From the NCBI GenBank assembly GCA_963695415.1, contig CAVOGL010000023.1, positions 248,001 through 312,000 on the forward strand: a DNA stretch of 64,000 bases, written 5' to 3'. Positions 18,492 to 28,281 of the stretch are shown here, one piece after another. The position numbers and the translations under genes are program-made. The notes below the pieces were generated by a model, which was not told where the DNA came from, did no database searches, and saw only the letters and a program-made list of their open reading frames with translations. Source of the DNA: CAVXWV01 sp963695415. Lineage in GTDB: Bacteria; Chloroflexota; Anaerolineae; Anaerolineales; UBA4823. The stretch's first letter is position 1, and each line of letters begins with the position of its first letter.

Positions 18492-20198
18492 CTAATTTAA
18501 TGGGTTGATTATGTTCTCTTCATATAAATGAATTAACTCGCGGCTCCAGGGGTGGTTCTCGAGGAACGATCTACGCCAGTCTTCATCATTGATCTTTGCT
18601 GCGAGTGTAATTAGTTTCTGATAGCCTTCTTCGAGTATATCATTTGCGCTAGTTACATGGTTTGCTGCAAGAACCTTGAAGGCGATGGAGTAACACTTGA
18701 AGTAACCGAAATCATCATACGATTTCGGGCGTTCCTTCAGCATTGGAAGGAATTCACCGATATATTTCAATGCATCGGTCGGATTTCCCTGGAGCAGGTA
18801 CAGATTTGCCAGACCTGCCAGGGGCATATGCTGGAAATGAATAATGCAATCTTCGCGCAGGATCGCCACAGCCTTTTGGAAATGCTCTTCAGCTCGAGAG
18901 AATTCTCCCATCTCAGTCAAAATGGATCCAATCGAGGAAGAGTTGTCCCGAGTGGTTGGCCTCGCAAATCCCCCTTGTTTACCAGGTGGAGGCATTGTTC
19001 CGCGTGCTGATGTGACCTGGAAAAATCACCATCACGAAAATAATAATCACTCAAGGCGAAATGAGGCAGAGCCTGCAGGTATGCATTTTCCAATTCCACG
19101 CTGTATTCGACGGCCTCCAGCATGCGGTCGTAAATTAAATCCAGTCTGCCCTGTAAATTGCAGTACTGGTAGAGGTTTTGCAGTGACCAAATTTCGACAA
19201 ACAAGTTCCCCAGTTGGTGGCAAATCTTCCATGATTCTTCTGCGTACAGGTATGCCTGCTTGAAATCTCCCATTTCTGCAAGGCAGGAGGCGGCTACGTT
19301 CATCGCCTGACCTTCCCCATACAGGTCTCCTCGAGAACGGTAGATGGACAATGATTTCATCGCATATACCAATCCTTTCTCCGGATCGGATCGGATAAGG
19401 TAATCGCTGAGATGTTGTAAAATCCCTGCCTCCAGATCTCCCAACCGTTTCTCTCTTGCCAGCTGCAGGGCTTTTTCACCCATTTCTATGGCTTTGAGCT
19501 GGTCCTTCATAGAATAATATCTGGACAACAGAACCACCCCCTCGATTTCGAGGATATTCGCATCTGGTAATTCGATATCGAGAGCAGGGGGTGCTTGGGG
19601 AGTTACCATTGATGGATCCGCAGACCTTATTGCATCACGTGCCCAATGGATAATCGATTGGACTTCTTCCAATAAGGTGGAAAAGTCCCACAACACAGCC
19701 GCAAGCCGTGCTTTGCGCAAACTTAAAATAGCCTGGAAATGAGGATCAAAACGGATCACGAAAGATTCCAATTCCCTCAGGTCTTTCCTTTGTTCCTCGC
19801 GTCTCCCGCTTCGGAAGTTTACCTCTTCCCTTTCTAATAAAACGCCCTCCGGTTTTCCCTGCCAATTCTTCAAAGGCGACCACATCCAGGAAGACTTCGT
19901 CTGAGGAATTGAACTGTACAAAATCACGGGTGATGGTGAAGAAGGGGGCAGGAGATCCTGCATCACCGAATATCTTGCGTAATCTGGAGAGGGCATTACG
20001 CAGGTTGGCTTGAGCCTTTACCTGGGGGAATTCGCACCAAAGCAGGTCGAGCAGTGCATCGCGGGGATGAGTGCGCTTTGCCTCCATGCTCAGGAACACC
20101 AGCAGGGCGCGCGTCTTGTTGGAAGGGAACCCGGTCAGAGGAGTTCCATCCAGTGTCGCCTGGAAAGACCCTAAAAATCGGAGTTCAAGATGAGCCAC
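18492..20198 (-). CDS. SARP-like wHTH plus TPR transcriptional regulator (frameshifted, probably internally deleted)
   Basis: Three consecutive frames read as one protein of about 565 aa. N-terminal winged helix of the OmpR/SARP type: 'RALLVFLSMEAKRTHPRDAL' and 'QANLRNALSRLRKIFGD'. It breaks off just after 'DVVAFEELAG', where the BTAD helices should begin, and continues in another frame (near TTTT 19853-19856) with 'GRREEQRKDLRELESFVIRF', which in relatives follows an ATPase domain. TPR-like helices fill the rest; a second break near 18940 joins 'RGQPLGT' to 'SSSIGSILTEMG'. The C-terminus 'FLENHPWSRELIHLYEE' looks intact. It is divergent from the two propeller genes and may control them. Confidence 0.65.
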
Positions 20199-20305
20199 TT
20201 CATCTCCCGGGCAAATCGATTTTCAGCCTGATGGGTGTGATGGAGGTGCGATGGTCCAGGTGTGTCCCCAATTATATAAGGATTCTTGCCAATTCATTTG
20301 TGTAA

Positions 20306-20337
20306 TTTACGATTTCTTTACGATCGATTTGTATAAA
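20306..20337 (+). promoter_or_regulatory. Candidate SARP-type operator and promoter of the propeller genes
   Basis: Direct repeat TTTACGAT at 20306-20313 and 20317-20324 (11-bp period), then 7 bp, then a -10-like TATAAA at 20332-20337. SARP activators are known to bind direct repeats of 11-bp period placed just upstream of the -10 box in place of a normal -35. The divergent gene encodes a SARP-like winged helix. Inferred from layout only. Confidence 0.5.
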
Positions 20338-20402
20338 CAAAGTGCAGGAGAACTAGCTTGCTGTAAAAACAAACATACCAGATGGATAAAAAGGAGGTAG
20401 CG

Positions 20403-21569
20403 ATGGTAAAGAAAAGAATAATTTCTTTGGTATTGATGGTTGTCCTCAGCCTGACCCTTGTCAGCATGGCGGCTGCGGATGGTTACCAATGGGATGTGGC
20501 GTTCGATCCCAGGCATTACGGTTTTACCGAGATTGATTGGAGCACCTACCCCCCATTTCCCAGTAATGGAGGCTATTTCTCAACGACAGAGGTTTTCAAA
20601 GAAGACCTCTACATCGTGGTAAACAGCCTTGGGGATTTTCTGAACGGTGGTCAGCTTTACCGTTCCCCAGATGGGGAGGATTGGGAAGCGGTGACCGAAC
20701 CCGGATTCGGCTACAACAACATGGGTGGTTGGGATATGAAAGTCTTCCGGAACCAGTTGTACGTCAACCTGTTCTCGCTCGTTTACGAGCCGGGTGTGAT
20801 CATGCGCAGCCCGGATGGAGAGAATTGGGAAGCCGTATCCAACTCCTGGGAGGGTTCGTCCATCATGGTCCCGGACAAGCTTGGAGTCTTCAAGGGAAAT
20901 GTCTATGTCACCTCATTTAAGTATCCAGTGTTTACCGGTTCCTTCGGTCCTGCCGAATTGTGGAGAAGTCCGAATGGAGATCCAGGGACCTGGGAGCTGG
21001 TGCGCGAATTTGGCGAGTTCAGCTGGCACACCAACGGTCTCGACGAGTACAAGGGCATGCTTTACATGTCTGTCCAGGATCATGGAAGTCCCATCACTAT
21101 CTGGCGCAGCAGCGATGGCAATAATTGGGAAGAGGTGGTCGGCGACGGTTTTGCCGGAATCCTGGGGGTTCAGGAAAACCTGAATTCTGGTGGTGACTTC
21201 GTCATCCATCAGGATTGGTTCTACTTCAGCGTTGGTCCGGACATCTTTCGTACGAAGAACGGCATGGACTGGGAACTGGTGATGGCGGGTGGTTTCGGCA
21301 ACCCGGAAAACGAGCAGATCTATGCCCTGGCGTCGAACCTGGGCAAGCTCTACGCCGTCACCAATAATTTTGCCACTGGCTGCGAAGTCTGGATGAGCCA
21401 AAGAGGGGATCCGGGCACCTGGGTGCAGGTCAGCGACAGCGCCTTCGGGAGCAGCGAGCCGCAGTACAACCAGGCTGCCTACGAAGCCATTACCTTTAAA
21501 GACGGACTCTATATCGGCACGGACTCGGATGCATGGTTTGGGAAGCTCTGGAAGCTGGAGCACCCATAG
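20403..21569 (+). CDS. Secreted beta-propeller-like repeat protein
   Basis: 388-residue exported protein. ATG 20403 is chosen over 20382 because AAGGAGG lies just upstream of it. Signal peptide: 'MVKKRIISLVLMVVLSLTLV' then a cleavage-like 'MAAADG'. The mature part holds six repeats of the form [LI]-x-RS-x-[DN]-G-x-x-W-E-x-V: 'LYRSPDGEDWEAV', 'IMRSPDGENWEAV', 'LWRSPNGDPGTWELV', 'IWRSSDGNNWEEV', 'IFRTKNGMDWELV' and 'VWMSQRGDPGTWVQV', spaced about 45-60 residues apart. That pattern suggests a six-bladed propeller (sialidase/Asp-box-like). No catalytic residues assigned; it may bind carbohydrate or protein outside the cell. Followed by the PQQ-propeller lipoprotein gene. Confidence 0.75.
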   Translation: MVKKRIISLVLMVVLSLTLVSMAAADGYQWDVAFDPRHYGFTEIDWSTYPPFPSNGGYFSTTEVFKEDLYIVVNSLGDFLNGGQLYRSPDGEDWEAVTEPGFGYNNMGGWDMKVFRNQLYVNLFSLVYEPGVIMRSPDGENWEAVSNSWEGSSIMVPDKLGVFKGNVYVTSFKYPVFTGSFGPAELWRSPNGDPGTWELVREFGEFSWHTNGLDEYKGMLYMSVQDHGSPITIWRSSDGNNWEEVVGDGFAGILGVQENLNSGGDFVIHQDWFYFSVGPDIFRTKNGMDWELVMAGGFGNPENEQIYALASNLGKLYAVTNNFATGCEVWMSQRGDPGTWVQVSDSAFGSSEPQYNQAAYEAITFKDGLYIGTDSDAWFGKLWKLEHP

Positions 21570-21611
21570 AAGAAAAAGGAAAGTAGTTACCTGTGAAAGC
21601 GAAAACCCAAC

Positions 21612-21647
21612 CAGAGGCTGTCCCGGAAGGATGCTTGGCAGCCTCTG
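21612..21647 (+). other. Stem-loop between the two propeller genes
   Basis: Perfect 9-bp inverted repeat CAGAGGCTG (21612-21620) and CAGCCTCTG (21639-21647) with an 18-nt loop and no T-run. It lies 42 bp after the first gene and 49 bp before the second; it could stabilise the upstream mRNA or lower read-through. Confidence 0.5.
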
Positions 21648-21696
21648 AGGGGGCAAACTATAAGCAGATTTTGTGTGACAAAGAAATGGAGGAAAG

Positions 21697-22899
21697 ATGA
21701 TTATAAAAAACCTTTCAAGAAAAATTAGCTGGATCAGCCTGATGATCCTGTTTTGCCTTGTTATCTCAAGCTGCTCCTCGCCTGCAACCAGCCTGGTGGA
21801 GACTGAGGAGCCTCAGGTCGAAGAAATATCACCTACTGCAACCCGAGCGCAACCCCAGGCAACCAGCACACCGGAGATGCCCAGCATGGAACCAGCCTGG
21901 ACTTTCGCCACCGAAGGGAAGATTTGGAGCTCGCCGGTAATGGCGGACGGCGTGATCTTCTTCGGTAGCGATGACCAAAATTTCTATGCGGTGGATGCTG
22001 CTTCCCACGAGCTGAAATGGAAGTTTACGGCTGGCGAGAAAATCCGCTCGACCCCGCTTGTCTTAGAAGAGAAAGTGTATTTCATCGCCGATGACGGTTA
22101 TTTGTATGCACTGGATACGACAGGCGGCATCGAATTCTGGCGCGTGCAGGTCGACGCCAACCCGGAAAAGCGCAATCCCATCTTCCGGGAAGGTGACCAG
22201 TGGAAGGCATCCCCAGTTGCGGGTGATGGACTGGTCTACATCGGCAGCTTTGAGGGCATCCTGTTTGCACTGGATGCTGCCACTGGTGTAGAGGTTTGGC
22301 GCTTCCAGAATGACAGCAAATGGCGTATACGTTCAGCGCCACTTATCCTGGAAGGTAAGCTTTACTTCGGTGACTGGATGGGGGACGTGTATGCCCTCGA
22401 TGCAGCCTCCGGGGCGAAGATTTGGAAAGCGAGCATTGGTGGCAACATCCTGGGTACGCCAGTTGTAAACGAGTCCAACTTCATATTGGGCAGTATGAGT
22501 GGGCTGTATGCGATGAAGATCGAAGACGGCGAGATCGTCTGGTCGATCCCCTCCACAGACAACGCCGATCATATCATTTTTGCCTCCACGCCCGTAAAAG
22601 ATGGCGTTGTCTTCGCCAATGAGGTTGGGCGCTTTGTGTGTGCCAACGATGCTGAAACAGGTGAAGAAATCTGGCATATGAGCAGATGGGATCTTTCCGT
22701 TTCAACGCCTGCCCTGGATGAGAAAAATCTGTATTTTGGTGACCTGACCGGTCTAACAGCCCTTGACCAACAAACTGGAGAAATCCGCTGGTTCTTCAAG
22801 GTTAAAAATGGTGTACCAATCTCCCCTCTGCTCAGCGATGGGATGCTTTATTTCGGAGGTTTGGACAATAACCTGTATGCAATCGATGTGGGATCTTAA
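21697..22899 (+). CDS. PQQ-like beta-propeller lipoprotein (BamB-like repeats)
   Basis: 400-residue lipoprotein: hydrophobic leader ending in the lipobox 'LVISSC', then a Thr/Pro/Ala-rich linker. The rest is a series of PQQ-enzyme-type repeats, e.g. 'GSDDQNFYAVDAASHELKWKF', 'DDGYLYALDTTGGIEFW', 'FEGILFALDAATGVEVWRF', 'WMGDVYALDAASGAKIWKA' and 'GLTALDQQTGEIRWFF', giving a seven- or eight-bladed propeller. Domain role is probably binding or scaffolding on the outer face of the membrane; BamB function is unlikely in an organism without a classical outer membrane. A GGAGGA ribosome binding site precedes the ATG. Probably an operon with the preceding secreted propeller and the next small gene. Confidence 0.85.
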   Translation: MIIKNLSRKISWISLMILFCLVISSCSSPATSLVETEEPQVEEISPTATRAQPQATSTPEMPSMEPAWTFATEGKIWSSPVMADGVIFFGSDDQNFYAVDAASHELKWKFTAGEKIRSTPLVLEEKVYFIADDGYLYALDTTGGIEFWRVQVDANPEKRNPIFREGDQWKASPVAGDGLVYIGSFEGILFALDAATGVEVWRFQNDSKWRIRSAPLILEGKLYFGDWMGDVYALDAASGAKIWKASIGGNILGTPVVNESNFILGSMSGLYAMKIEDGEIVWSIPSTDNADHIIFASTPVKDGVVFANEVGRFVCANDAETGEEIWHMSRWDLSVSTPALDEKNLYFGDLTGLTALDQQTGEIRWFFKVKNGVPISPLLSDGMLYFGGLDNNLYAIDVGS

Positions 22900-22904
22900 T
22901 CCAG

Positions 22905-23141
22905 GTGGGCGATGACCTGAGCGAGGATCTCTCACAGGAAGACATCCCACGTTACCTCTCCTATTTGCTGCGTATGTGGCAGGTGTCTGAAGGGGGAGAG
23001 CCTGCCCTGCGCATCATCCTGGAAGATGTTCGTAGCGGTGAACGCTATGGCTTTTCCAGTTTCGAAGCGTTATTCCAATTTTTCTACAAACTGTTTCCTG
23101 CAAACACAATGAAATGGAAAGATACCGAAAAAAGGTTGTAA
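22905..23141 (+). CDS. Small soluble protein, Chloroflexi-type hypothetical
   Basis: 78 residues, GTG start 5 bp after the lipoprotein stop. Pattern: 'YLSYLLRMWQV', 'RIILEDVRSGERYGFSSFEALFQFF'. Short proteins with 'SYLLRLW...W.A.LE..RTGER.GF.SLEALF.FL' are familiar to me from Chloroflexi genomes, often next to wHTH/TPR regulators or propeller genes, but have no known function. Likely cytoplasmic. The tail 'KWKDTEKRL' is not conserved in my memory of the family. Confidence 0.6.
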   Translation: MGDDLSEDLSQEDIPRYLSYLLRMWQVSEGGEPALRIILEDVRSGERYGFSSFEALFQFFYKLFPANTMKWKDTEKRL

Positions 23142-23195
23142 AATCCCAATGTATCGCTTCCGGTTGTTGGTGTGATCTGTGCTCTACGATCCAAC

Positions 23196-23613
23196 TCATG
23201 CTGTTTTTTCTGTTAGAAAGCACGTATCCAGAAGAGACATTCTAATCCGATGTCTGGTGCTGCAGATTTCACATCTTTGATAATATCCATCGTTTTTCAA
23301 AAAATTTTCCTGAGTGCCTGATTCGATGATTTGACCCTCATGTAAGACAATTATTTCATCCATTCTTCCAGATTTGACAGGCGATCGGGTAATCAGCAGG
23401 ATAGATTTGCCACCAGTGTTCGAAAGAAATTTCTTCCAGAATATGGTTTTCTGTGATTGTGTCCAGGTTGGAAGTTGGTTCGTCCATGAGGATTAAGGGA
23501 GTGTTTTTTAGCATAGCACGAGCGATGGCGACCCGCTGGCGTTCCCCCCACTCGATCTGCTTCCCAAGTTCGCCAACTTGCGTATCCAATCCTGCCGGAA
23601 GAGTATTTATCAC
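23196..23613 (-). pseudogene. C-terminal fragment of a second ABC-transporter nucleotide-binding domain
   Basis: This reads as a diverged second copy of the end of the CydC ATPase: 'LPAGLDTQVGELGKQIEWGERQRVA' and 'LILMDEPTSNLDT' parallel 'LPEGVETPVGELGMQISGGERQRIA' and 'LLILDEPTANLDA' just upstream. The signature is degenerate (EWGE for SGGE). Past one extra T (TTT near 23423) it continues 'EEISSNTGGKSILLITRSPVKSGRMD', where the H-loop His is Arg, and runs to a TGA at 23196. It looks like the surviving tail of a paralogous exporter fused to cydDC by deletion. Probably not functional on its own. Confidence 0.7.
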
Positions 23614-26600
23614 ATTCCGCTGTTGCTGGACAATGCCAGGATATCATCCAGGATCCGGGTTCCTGTGGCTGCGTCCAGGTTTGCGGTGGGTTCATCCAGG
23701 ATTAAAAGGTCAGGATTTTTCAACAACGCCCGGGCAATAGCAATCCGCTGGCGTTCTCCACCACTGATCTGCATCCCAAGTTCGCCAACAGGTGTCTCTA
23801 CTCCCTCCGGGAGGATTGAGATCCACTCGCTCAGCTGGGAAGTTTCCAGCACTTTTTCGATTTCTGCCAGGGTAGCCTGTGGCTTTGCCAGAAGCAGGTT
23901 TTCGCCAATACTGGCGTTAAACAAATAAGTGTTTTGGGAGACAACACCGACACGTGCTCTGAAGCTGTTGGATCGAAAGCTGCGCAAGTCCTGTCCATCG
24001 ATGGCGATTTCACCTTCCTGAAGTTCCCAGAATCGGAGCAGTAAATTGACCAATGTGGATTTACCCGCACCACTGGCGCCAACAATGGCCAGCTTCTTGC
24101 CAGGTGCCAGGTCGAAGGATACATCGCTCAGTGTAAATTTTGCATGCTCACGCTCCTGGATCACCGGAGTTTCTCTGCGAGGGTTGATTGACCATGCAGA
24201 AGGATATCTGAAATTGATGCCCGTTGCCTGCAGTTGAAACTGGCAGGGAACGGGTTTAATATCGGCTGGTTCGATTACCTGTGCCTCAGCGCTGACAATT
24301 TCCAATAACCGTTCTCCCGCAGTCAGGTATCTCCCCAGTTGATGGGCTGCCTGAGGTAAAGGCAGGATTGCTTCGAAACTGCTTAAAGCCGCCAGGACCA
24401 GAGCTGCCAGCATCACCCCGGGTACAATGCCATCTTCAACCAGAGGGATTGCCAGGACTAGAACAAGCCATCCCCAGAAATTTGCTAACAGGACAGTAAA
24501 TGAATGCTGGAAGGTGTCGGTGCCAGCCAGCTTCTTCTGGATGTGGATTAAGGTTTCGTTGAGATGATTATTTCTACCTATCGTTCGCTTTTTTACGTTG
24601 TAAGCGACAATATCCGTCATGCCCTGCAAGCTGTCGATGAGGAACATGGCATAATCTGCCTGGGTTTGAATAAGTTGCTTGCCTGACCTTCGATTGAGTG
24701 CATGAATCGCCAGGGGTAAACCAATTCCTGTGATGAGCAATCCAGTCCATAGCACAAATGTGAGAAGCCAGCTAAACCAACCCAGGAAGCATCCCACTCC
24801 AAGCCCGACCAGTACAGCAGTAAGCCCAGGCGCGATCGCTTTTACGTAAAAACCCTCCAATTGGTGGATGTCGCCGGAGATCCGTCTTAAGAGATCCCCA
24901 CCCCGGTAACTCATCATGCGTGCCGGTGCAAGCGGCTCGAGGCGATTGAAGAAAGAGACTCTTATTTCCCCCAAAACATTGAGGGTTACCTGATGGGATG
25001 AAAGGCGTTCCAGATAGCGAAATACTCCCCGCGAGATTCCGAAGGCGCGCACAAGTACAATCGCAACCTGCAAGTCTGAAATCGAAGGTGCCAGAGCAGC
25101 AGCAGAGATCAGGTAGGCAGATACTGCCATTAAACCAACCCCACTTGCGATGGTCAGAAAACCGAGGATTACCGAAAGAGCCACCTGAAAAGCATGTGGA
25201 CGGAAGAAACTCAACAACCACACCAGCACCATTTTCCCAGGGAGGTTGAGATTCTGGTGATGTTGGGCTGAGTTTTCCGGCTCTTTTTCTTTTGGGCAGG
25301 TATTCGCATCGTGCAGATTTTTTGCGGATATACCAAAACCTGAAATATTTTCCAATGCGTTATTCTGGTAATCGTGTGTGTGTTGGGTAGAGGAATGGTT
25401 TTCCACCAACCTGCCTTCATCCAGTTGAAACACAAAATCTGCCAGCTGTGCGGTCTTCAGGCGGTGGGTGATCACCATCGCCGTCCTGCCATCGAGAAGT
25501 TGTTCCACCGATTCTGACAGTATTGCCTCTGTCACCGGATCCAAATTTACTGCAGGCTCATCCAGAATTACTATTTCGGCATTGATCAAAAAAGCTCTAG
25601 CCAGAGCGATTCGCTGTGCTTCTCCACCGCTTAAACGCTGCCCCTCGCTCTCCGAGCATTGTTTGATATCCGTCGGGTAACGCACTGATGAATTCCTCGG
25701 CACGTGCCAGCCTTGCTGCAGCCGCAACTTCCTCAATACTGGCATGGGGTTTCCCCAGGCGGATATTCTCTTCTACGCTGGCGTTGAAAAGATAAGGGGT
25801 CTGTGGCAGATAGGCAACCCTTCCCCTCCAATGCGCAGGATTATTTGAGGTTTCGGAGTCGTTCTGAATGAATATCGTCCCGCGATCTGGATGGATGAAC
25901 CCCATAAGCAGGTCCGCAATTGTGCTCTTGCCGGTACCACTTTTCCCCATCAGAGCCATCGTTTTCCCTGCAGGGATGGTAAAGGAAATCCCTGTCAAAA
26001 TCGGGCGTCCTCCAGTGTGTTCGAAATGCACATCCTGGAAGGTTATCGAGGGTAGTTTTGCGGGTCGAAACGGGTGATCTGAATTGGATGATTGCCATGG
26101 ATGAAAATCTCTGGCATCCTCGTCTCCGGTCTGCACACCTCGAGCATTTTTCCCGAGGATCTCAAAAATCCTTCCTGCTGCTGTTATCCCCGCCATCCCG
26201 GCATGGAAACGGCTCCCTAACGTGCGTAACGGCAGGTAGAACTCAGGCGCCAGTAGCAAGATAAAAAAAGCCTGTTCGAAATCCAGGCGACCATACAGCA
26301 AACGCAGCCCGATCTCAACCGCAACCACTGCGGTGCTCAAAGTGGCGATCAGTTCCAGGGTAAGCGCAGACAGGAAGGTTACTCGCAGTACTCTGAAGGT
26401 GGTAAACCGATAGCTCTCATTCACTTCAGCGATTTTCCCGCTCATTGCCAGGCTCTGACCCAGTATCTTCAATGTGGTCAGTCCTTGCAGGATGTCCAGG
26501 TAAAAGGCTCCCATCTGCCGCAAGGTTTTCCATTGTCGCTTGGTGACTGTTTCAGCGAGATTGCCGATCAGCAGCATAAAAATCGGGATTAAAGGTGCAG

Positions 26601-27096
26601 TGATTAATAAAACGACCCCACTGAGCGGATCAATCGGAAAGATCAGGACCAGGTAGGTTAATGGTAGAAAGGCAGCCAGAGCCACCTGGGGAATATACTG
26701 GCTGTAGTAGGCATCCAGAGTGTCTACCCCTTCAATGAACACACTGGTCAGTTCGCCGCTGCTTTCACCTCGCATACGCACCGGACCGAGTTCGTACAGG
26801 TGGTTGAAGAGGCGCTGACGCAACTCCCCCATGATGTTTGCTGCCGCCTTCCTGGCGCTGAGTTCTCCCACCCATGTGACCAGCCAGCGTCCGGCGATCA
26901 CGAACAGGATGGCAATCAACCCACGCGTTACCTGGCTGAGGGGATCCATTGCCAGGAAAACCCGGGCAATTACGCTACTCACCAGGCTGGCTTGCAGCAC
27001 AATGAGAATGCCAGCCGACACTCCCAATAGGATTGCCAATGAAAATAACAGGCGTTGAGACTGTGCCAGCCGCAACAGTCTCGAATCAATCCTCAT
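23610..27096 (-). CDS. cydDC: Fused CydD-CydC thiol/heme-linked ABC exporter (frameshifted, 3' end recombined)
   Basis: One polypeptide of about 1160 aa holding CydD then CydC, needed for cytochrome bd assembly by exporting cysteine/glutathione. The CydD half has about six TM helices, Walker A 'LMGKSGTGKSTIADLL' and, after a break at CCCC 25641-25644 (one C extra), 'GERGQRLSGGEAQRIALARA' with Walker B 'IVILDEPAVNLD' and H-loop 'VITHRL'. No stop separates it from the CydC half, which begins 'LLSFFRPHAFQVALSVIL' and has Walker A 'IVGASGAGKSTLVNLL', signature 'ISGGERQRIAIARALL' and Walker B 'LLILDEPTANLD'. It stops right after the D-loop without an H-loop and runs into a second, diverged ATPase tail. 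Lies 85 bp after cydB. Confidence 0.85.
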
Positions 27097-27181
27097 CGAA
27101 TAAGGATTTTAACCCAATGAAACGGGTGAACGAATTGAGCAAAGAAGTCGCAAAAATATCATTCTCTCGAACAATTGCATT

Positions 27182-28216
27182 TTAATAAGTCAACTGTTGC
27201 GGGTCGGCAGTGATGCGTTTGCGAAACACCCAATACGTCCATCCCTGGTACCCAAGCACAATGGGGACAAAGATTACTGCTACGACTGTCATAACTTTTA
27301 ACGTGTATGGTGTTGATGAAGCATTGTAGATTGTCAGACTCCAGACGGGGTTCAGACTGGAGATCAACACCCGCGGGTAGAGGATCATGAACAACGTCAC
27401 TAAAGTTAAGGCGATGGTAACCGCTGTCATCGTGAATGCCCACCCATCCATCTCTTTGCGCAGGAAATAACCTGATGTAAGGATGGCAACGATCCCTATG
27501 ATGGGTACCAACCCGGGATTGACGCCCAGGTGACTGAGGATATCGGTGGCAAAGTATGTCGTCACTAGTAGAGCCAGTAATGCCACAACGCTGAAAATCC
27601 AGAAGCGTTTCGCAACCCCGCGCGCTCGCTCAACCAGCTCTCCCGTCGTTTTCAAGCTGAGAAAAATCGCCCCGTATAGTGTGCAAACCAATACGGATGT
27701 GATCCCTGCCAGAAGCGCGTAGAGGTTCAATAGGTTAAAGAAACCACCGACATAATTCATCTCAGCATCGATGGGTACACCCCTAACCATGTTAGCGAAA
27801 GCTACTCCCAAAAGCAAAGCCGGCAGCAGGCTTCCAATGAAAATCAGCCAATCCCACAAGCTGCGCCAGCGTGGATTTTGTTCTTTGCTGCGAAATTCAA
27901 AGGCAACACCGCGCCCGATGAGTGCCAACAGGAGTAGGAAGAGTGCCAGATAAAAGCCACTGAACAGGGTTGCATACCAATCAGGGAACGCGGCGAATGT
28001 CGCCCCACCTGCTGTAAGCAGCCAAACTTCGTTACCATCCCAGTGTGGACCAATGGTATTTATCATCACTCGACGCTTAATGTCGGCTTTTTGTGGATCG
28101 GAATCTCGCGAAAGGAAGGGCAGGAGGATTCCAACTCCAAAATCAAATCCTTCTAACAGGAAAAAACCGATGTATAGAATTGCGATCAACACAAACCAGA
28201 GTGTATTAAGGTCCAT
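27182..28216 (-). CDS. cydB: Cytochrome bd ubiquinol oxidase subunit II (CydB)
   Basis: 344-residue membrane subunit of cytochrome bd, partner of CydA. N-terminal 'FFLLEGFDFGVGILLPFL' carries the conserved GFDFG motif; 'GNEVWLLTAGGATFAAFPDWYATLFSG' is the next family block. About eight to nine TM helices; C-terminal 'PIVLGYQGWTYWVFRKRI'. A good AAGGAG ribosome binding site precedes the ATG. Order cydA-cydB-cydDC on the minus strand suggests one operon; 65 bp separates it from cydA. Confidence 0.95.
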   Translation of the reverse strand: MDLNTLWFVLIAILYIGFFLLEGFDFGVGILLPFLSRDSDPQKADIKRRVMINTIGPHWDGNEVWLLTAGGATFAAFPDWYATLFSGFYLALFLLLLALIGRGVAFEFRSKEQNPRWRSLWDWLIFIGSLLPALLLGVAFANMVRGVPIDAEMNYVGGFFNLLNLYALLAGITSVLVCTLYGAIFLSLKTTGELVERARGVAKRFWIFSVVALLALLVTTYFATDILSHLGVNPGLVPIIGIVAILTSGYFLRKEMDGWAFTMTAVTIALTLVTLFMILYPRVLISSLNPVWSLTIYNASSTPYTLKVMTVVAVIFVPIVLGYQGWTYWVFRKRITADPQQLTY

Positions 28217-28281
28217 TTCTTACTCCTTAATTAATCGAGCGTGAATGTAAAGAGAGCCAGCATATCCAGGGTGGCTCGCGA

